A stretch of 64,000 nt of DNA from Rhizobium sp. BK196 (GTDB lineage: Bacteria; Pseudomonadota; Alphaproteobacteria; Rhizobiales; Rhizobiaceae), in the NCBI RefSeq assembly GCF_014193255.1, contig NZ_JACHZB010000001.1:776018-840017 (forward strand). The letters run 5' to 3'. The translations under genes and the position numbers were made by a program. The notes beneath the pieces are model-generated. The model was not told the origin of the DNA. It did no database searches and saw nothing but the letters and a program-made list of their open reading frames with translations. Of the stretch, positions 60,788 to 64,000 are shown one piece after another (positions within the stretch are counted from its first letter, which is position 1; the number at the start of each line of letters is the position of its first letter).

Positions 60788-62035
60788 TCACTCCGCCGCG
60801 TTGAAAGCTTGTGCCGGCGCTTTCGATGTCGTCACGCGCGTCAGAAATACAACCGCAGCAACGAGGATGAAGAACGCTGCTAGCAGATAAGGCGCGCCGG
60901 CAAAGGTGATCGGTGCATCCGGCTTGGTGAAATAGCCGAACATCTGTGTGAAGATCAGCGGACCGATGATCGTCGTGATGCTGCTGATGCTCGTGAGTGC
61001 GCCCTGCAGCTCACCCTGTGCGGATGGCGGCACCTTGCCGGCGGCAATGCTGCGCAGCGGCGGATCGGCAACATTCTCCATGACCGTCAGTACGATCACG
61101 GTGTAGACGACCCAGCCCTCCCAGGCCAAAGCATAACCTGAAAGCGCCACCATCGAGAAACAGAGGCCGAGCACCGCCGTCTTCCATTCACCGAGAACAG
61201 GCACGACACGCGGCAGGACAAGCCCCATGACGAGGGCCGCACCGATGCCGTAGATGCCGAGCGACAGGCCGATCTGTCCTTCGCTCCAGCCGTAGCGGAA
61301 GGTCGAGACGAAGGACCAGACCGACGGATAGACGGCATGGGCGAGAAAGAACAGAAACATCACCAGGCAAACCCAGCCGATACCGGGATAATGCCGCATT
61401 TGCCGCAAAGCGCCGAGCGGGTTTGCGCGCTTCCATTCGAAAGTGCGACGGTTTTTCTCTTCGAGCGTTTCGGGCAGCAGGAAACAGGCGGCAACAAAAT
61501 TGATGAAGGAAAGCGCCGCCGCGCCGAAGAACGGCACGCGCGGTCCAAATTCGCCAAGGAAGCCGCCGATGACGGGACCGACCGTGAAACCGACACCGAA
61601 GGCGATGCCGATGAGGCCGAAATTCTTGGCGCGGTTCTCTTCATTGCTGATGTCCGCAATGTAAGCCGAGCAGGTAGCGAAGCTGCCGCCGCTGATGCCG
61701 GCAAGCACGCGGCCGACGAAGAGCATCCAATAACTGGTGGCGATGGCGCAGATGAAATTGTCGAACGCGAAGGTCAGCACCGAGAGCAGCAGGATCGGAC
61801 GGCGCCCGAAACGGTCGCTCAAGTTTCCGAGCAGCGGCGCAAACAGGAACTGCATCAGCGAATAGATCAGCATCAGCCAGCCGCCATCGACAGCCGCATC
61901 GCTGACCGTGCCGCCCGTCAGTTCCTCCAGGTAAACAGGCAGCACCGGCATGATGATGGCGATGCCGATAATATCCAGAAAGAGAATGATGAAGACCAGG
62001 AAAAGGCCGCGGCGAACGAATTTCGGATCAAGCAT
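60788..62035 (-). CDS. MFS transporter, TCR/Tet (TetA-like) family
   Basis: A 415-aa twelve-segment exporter. The MFS loop 2-3 motif GNLSDRFGRRPILL is present at about residue 77, and the N-terminus (LFLVFIILFLDIIGIAIIMPVLPVYLEELTGG) is close to TetA proteins. GVGFTVGPVIGGFLGEFG is the family signature in segment 5. Tet-like proteins export tetracycline, but the family also moves other compounds; no Tet repressor is adjacent. Upstream on the same strand is a LysR-type regulator. Confidence 0.88.
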   Translation of the reverse strand: MLDPKFVRRGLFLVFIILFLDIIGIAIIMPVLPVYLEELTGGTVSDAAVDGGWLMLIYSLMQFLFAPLLGNLSDRFGRRPILLLSVLTFAFDNFICAIATSYWMLFVGRVLAGISGGSFATCSAYIADISNEENRAKNFGLIGIAFGVGFTVGPVIGGFLGEFGPRVPFFGAAALSFINFVAACFLLPETLEEKNRRTFEWKRANPLGALRQMRHYPGIGWVCLVMFLFFLAHAVYPSVWSFVSTFRYGWSEGQIGLSLGIYGIGAALVMGLVLPRVVPVLGEWKTAVLGLCFSMVALSGYALAWEGWVVYTVIVLTVMENVADPPLRSIAAGKVPPSAQGELQGALTSISSITTIIGPLIFTQMFGYFTKPDAPITFAGAPYLLAAFFILVAAVVFLTRVTTSKAPAQAFNAAE

Positions 62036-62169
62036 GACACATCTCTACAGCTGATATTTTCTGGAAATACGAGCTTGTCGCCGAATAAATGACATAGCCG
62101 ATCGGAATGACCGAAACAATACGTGAACATTTCAATATTCTTGATGGAGAGGCCGCCAAAACTGATGGC

Positions 62170-63075
62170 TCAGGCGTTCTTTCGTTGCTCCATCCGCACA
62201 AAATCGACAAAGGCCCGCAACGGCGCGGGCATATGGCGGCGGCTCTGATAGTAAAGAAACGGGCCGGAAAATTCGCTGTCCCACTCGCTGAGGATCCGCA
62301 CCAGCCGGCCTTCCGCAATCCCCGGCGCAAGCAGCTCTTCAAAGGTACGGATGACGCCAAGACCGGCAAGCGTGGCTTCGATTTCCATCTCCACCGCATT
62401 GGCGATGATGGGGCCGGACGGCGTAATCACGAGCACTTCACCATCTCGTTCGAATTCCCAGGCAAGCGTAGCGCCGCTGATGAAGCGATGCCGGATGCAG
62501 CTATGCTCCAGCAGATCTCTCGGATGCTGCGGCACGCCCCGCTTTTCCAGATAGGCGGGAGCAGCCGCCGTCACATAGCGCTGCCGGCGCGGGCCGATCG
62601 GCACGGCGATCATGTCGCGCTCCAGCCGCTCGTCATAGCGAATGCCGGCGTCGAAGCCGGCGGCCAGCACGTCGATGAATGTATCTTCGCCAATAATCTC
62701 CAGCGTGATCTGCGGATAGAGCGCCAGAAACCGCGCGGCGAGATCCGCCATGAAAAGCTTCAGGACGATACTCGGCACGTTGAGCCTGAGCGTGCCCACC
62801 GGACTGTCGCGAAAACTATCGAGCTGACCGAGCGCGGCGGCCACTTCCGAAAGGGCCGGTGAAAGCTTGTCGAGCAATCGCTGGCCCGCCGCCGTCGGCG
62901 TGACGGAGCGCGTCGTCCGATTGAGAAGCCTGACCCCGAGCCGCTCTTCGAGGCGCCGCAGGGAATCACTCAGCGACGACGCGGAAACCCCGCGCTTGCG
63001 GGCTGCGGAGCGGAAACTGCGTTCTCTTGCAATTGCGGCAAAGGCATCCAGATCACTGAGGGGAAGGTCATCCAT
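62170..63075 (-). CDS. LysR family transcriptional regulator
   Basis: A 301-aa regulator. The N-terminal helix-turn-helix (about 1-60) is MDDLPLSDLDAFAAIARERSFRSAARKRGVSASSLSDSLRRLEERLGVRLLNRTTRSVTPTAAGQ, a textbook LysR start. A substrate-binding type II domain follows (IRYDERLERDMIAVPIGPRRQRYVTAAAPAYLEKRG). It is 134 bp upstream of the MFS gene on the same strand and diverges from the aldo/keto reductase gene at 63185, so it probably regulates the reductase, the exporter or both. Confidence 0.9.
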   Translation of the reverse strand: MDDLPLSDLDAFAAIARERSFRSAARKRGVSASSLSDSLRRLEERLGVRLLNRTTRSVTPTAAGQRLLDKLSPALSEVAAALGQLDSFRDSPVGTLRLNVPSIVLKLFMADLAARFLALYPQITLEIIGEDTFIDVLAAGFDAGIRYDERLERDMIAVPIGPRRQRYVTAAAPAYLEKRGVPQHPRDLLEHSCIRHRFISGATLAWEFERDGEVLVITPSGPIIANAVEMEIEATLAGLGVIRTFEELLAPGIAEGRLVRILSEWDSEFSGPFLYYQSRRHMPAPLRAFVDFVRMEQRKNA

Positions 63076-63184
63076 TGTGCATTTTCCCGTACGGCCTGTT
63101 CGAGACTATCCGGATTATCGCACAAACTTGAGCGCGATAAAACAGCATCCGAAGACGGCATCGCCGCCGCTGAAGGAGAAAAAA

Positions 63185-64000
63185 ATGCAGATTCATCGTT
63201 TGGGAAAAACCGGCCCAGAAGTCTCGGCTATCGGCCTCGGCTGCATGGGCATGTCGGGCATGTACGGCCCGTCCGACCGTGCTGAAAGCATTGCGACCAT
63301 CCATGCCGCGCTCGACGCCGGCGTCAACCTGCTCGACACAGGCGACTTCTACGGCATGGGCCACAATGAAATGCTGATCGGCGAGGCGCTCAAGGGCCGC
63401 AAGCGCGAAGACGCGATCATCAGCGTCAAGTTCGGCGCGTTGCGCGATCCCTCCAATGGCTGGAACGGCTACGACGCGCGGCCCATCGCCGTGAAGAACT
63501 TCCTTGCCTATACGCTGCAGCGCCTAGGCGTCGACTATATCGACATCTACCGCCCTGCCCGTCTCGATCCAAACGTGCCGATCGAGGACACGGTCGGCGC
63601 GATCTCCGATCTCATCAAGGCCGGCTACGTCCGCCATGTCGGCCTCTCCGAGGTCGGCGCCGATACGATCCGCCGGGCTGCGGCCGTCGCACCGATTGCC
63701 GACCTGCAGATCGAATATTCACTGATCTCACGCGGCATCGAGGATGAGATCCTGCCGACAACCCGCGAACTCGGCATTTCCATCACAGCCTATGGGGTGC
63801 TGTCGCGCGGCCTCATCAGCGGCCACTGGCAGAAAGGCCAGCAGGGCGCAGGCGATTTCCGCGCCGTCAGCCCGCGCTTCCAGGAAGGCAATATCGATGA
63901 AAACCTTGCCCTGGTCGAAGAACTCCGGAAAATCGCGACCATCAAGGGCGCCTCGGTTGCGCAGGTCGCGATCGCCTGGGTAGCAGCTCAGGGGACGGAT
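63185..64000 (+). CDS. Aldo/keto reductase family oxidoreductase, 3' end missing
   Basis: The frame is open from ATG 63185 to the right edge, so the C-terminus lies outside. 272 codons are visible. The NADPH-dependent AKR fold starts MQIHRLGKTGPEVSAIGLGCMGMSGMYG. Catalytic residues Asp and Tyr are in NLLDTGDFYGMGHNE, and the Lys in ISVKFGALRD; the fourth tetrad residue, usually His in a YQHR-type motif, is replaced by Ala in DIYRPARLD. GAAGGAG precedes the start. It diverges from the LysR gene and is the likely regulated partner. Confidence 0.88.
   Translation, partial: MQIHRLGKTGPEVSAIGLGCMGMSGMYGPSDRAESIATIHAALDAGVNLLDTGDFYGMGHNEMLIGEALKGRKREDAIISVKFGALRDPSNGWNGYDARPIAVKNFLAYTLQRLGVDYIDIYRPARLDPNVPIEDTVGAISDLIKAGYVRHVGLSEVGADTIRRAAAVAPIADLQIEYSLISRGIEDEILPTTRELGISITAYGVLSRGLISGHWQKGQQGAGDFRAVSPRFQEGNIDENLALVEELRKIATIKGASVAQVAIAWVAAQGTD

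Overview
This looks like a chromosomal segment of a fast-growing rhizobium, most likely the Rhizobium leguminosarum/etli group. The main reasons are a cinR-cinI-cinS quorum-sensing locus with the layout known from those species, housekeeping genes (metH, rpoD, dnaG, carA, a CAU tRNA), high GC content, many ABC uptake operons and rhizobial extragenic palindromes. No complete insertion sequence, prophage, integrase or CRISPR array was seen. The window opens inside a nucleotidyltransferase gene and closes inside an aldo/keto reductase gene.

0.6-8.1 kb: a CUT1-type sugar ABC transporter operon with an embedded Gfo/Idh/MocA oxidoreductase runs leftward. It diverges from a BadF-type sugar kinase and a HutC-type GntR regulator, which suggests amino-sugar or sugar catabolism. 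8.2-12.1 kb: metH, preceded by a perfect 20-bp palindrome that resembles a SahR operator. 12.2-14.7 kb: an AGE-family isomerase, a DUF2799 lipoprotein and a UPF0303 protein. 14.8-20.8 kb: a spermidine/putrescine-type ABC operon ending in an Asp/Glu/hydantoin racemase, with a divergent FCD-type GntR regulator.

20.8-28.8 kb: an accessory island of small stress-type genes (DUF4174, two DUF2934 paralogues, small hypotheticals), a GH38-like DUF5054 protein, the cinRIS quorum-sensing genes, a single-domain response regulator and a CAU tRNA. Four of the small-gene promoters match the EcfG/RpoE general-stress consensus (GGAAC-N16-CGTT or -GGTT). cinR and cinI share the palindrome CCCC-N-CATATG-N-GGGG, a candidate CinR operator. 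29-35 kb: ankyrin and YHS proteins, an adenylate cyclase-TPR protein, an O-antigen ligase and a GT25 glycosyltransferase. 35-46 kb: mostly single small genes, including a SIMPL protein, two paralogous secreted proteins, YjbQ, DUF1428, DUF427, a PhyH dioxygenase with AraC regulator, an EamA exporter with AraC regulator, an APH(3')-like kinase, tandem DUF930 proteins and a GYD protein.

46-59 kb: the rpoD/dnaG/carA neighbourhood. A GFA protein, tdh-kbl and recQ lie between rpoD and dnaG. GatB/YqeY diverges from carA. Between dnaG and an unknown 316-aa gene lies a gene-free stretch with a structured RNA candidate ending in a 14-bp terminator hairpin. Downstream of carA a small monooxygenase gene has a near-perfect SoxR box. 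59-64 kb: a MATE exporter, a Tet-like MFS exporter, a LysR regulator and a truncated aldo/keto reductase. All functions are inferred by eye from sequence motifs and context; no database search was run.
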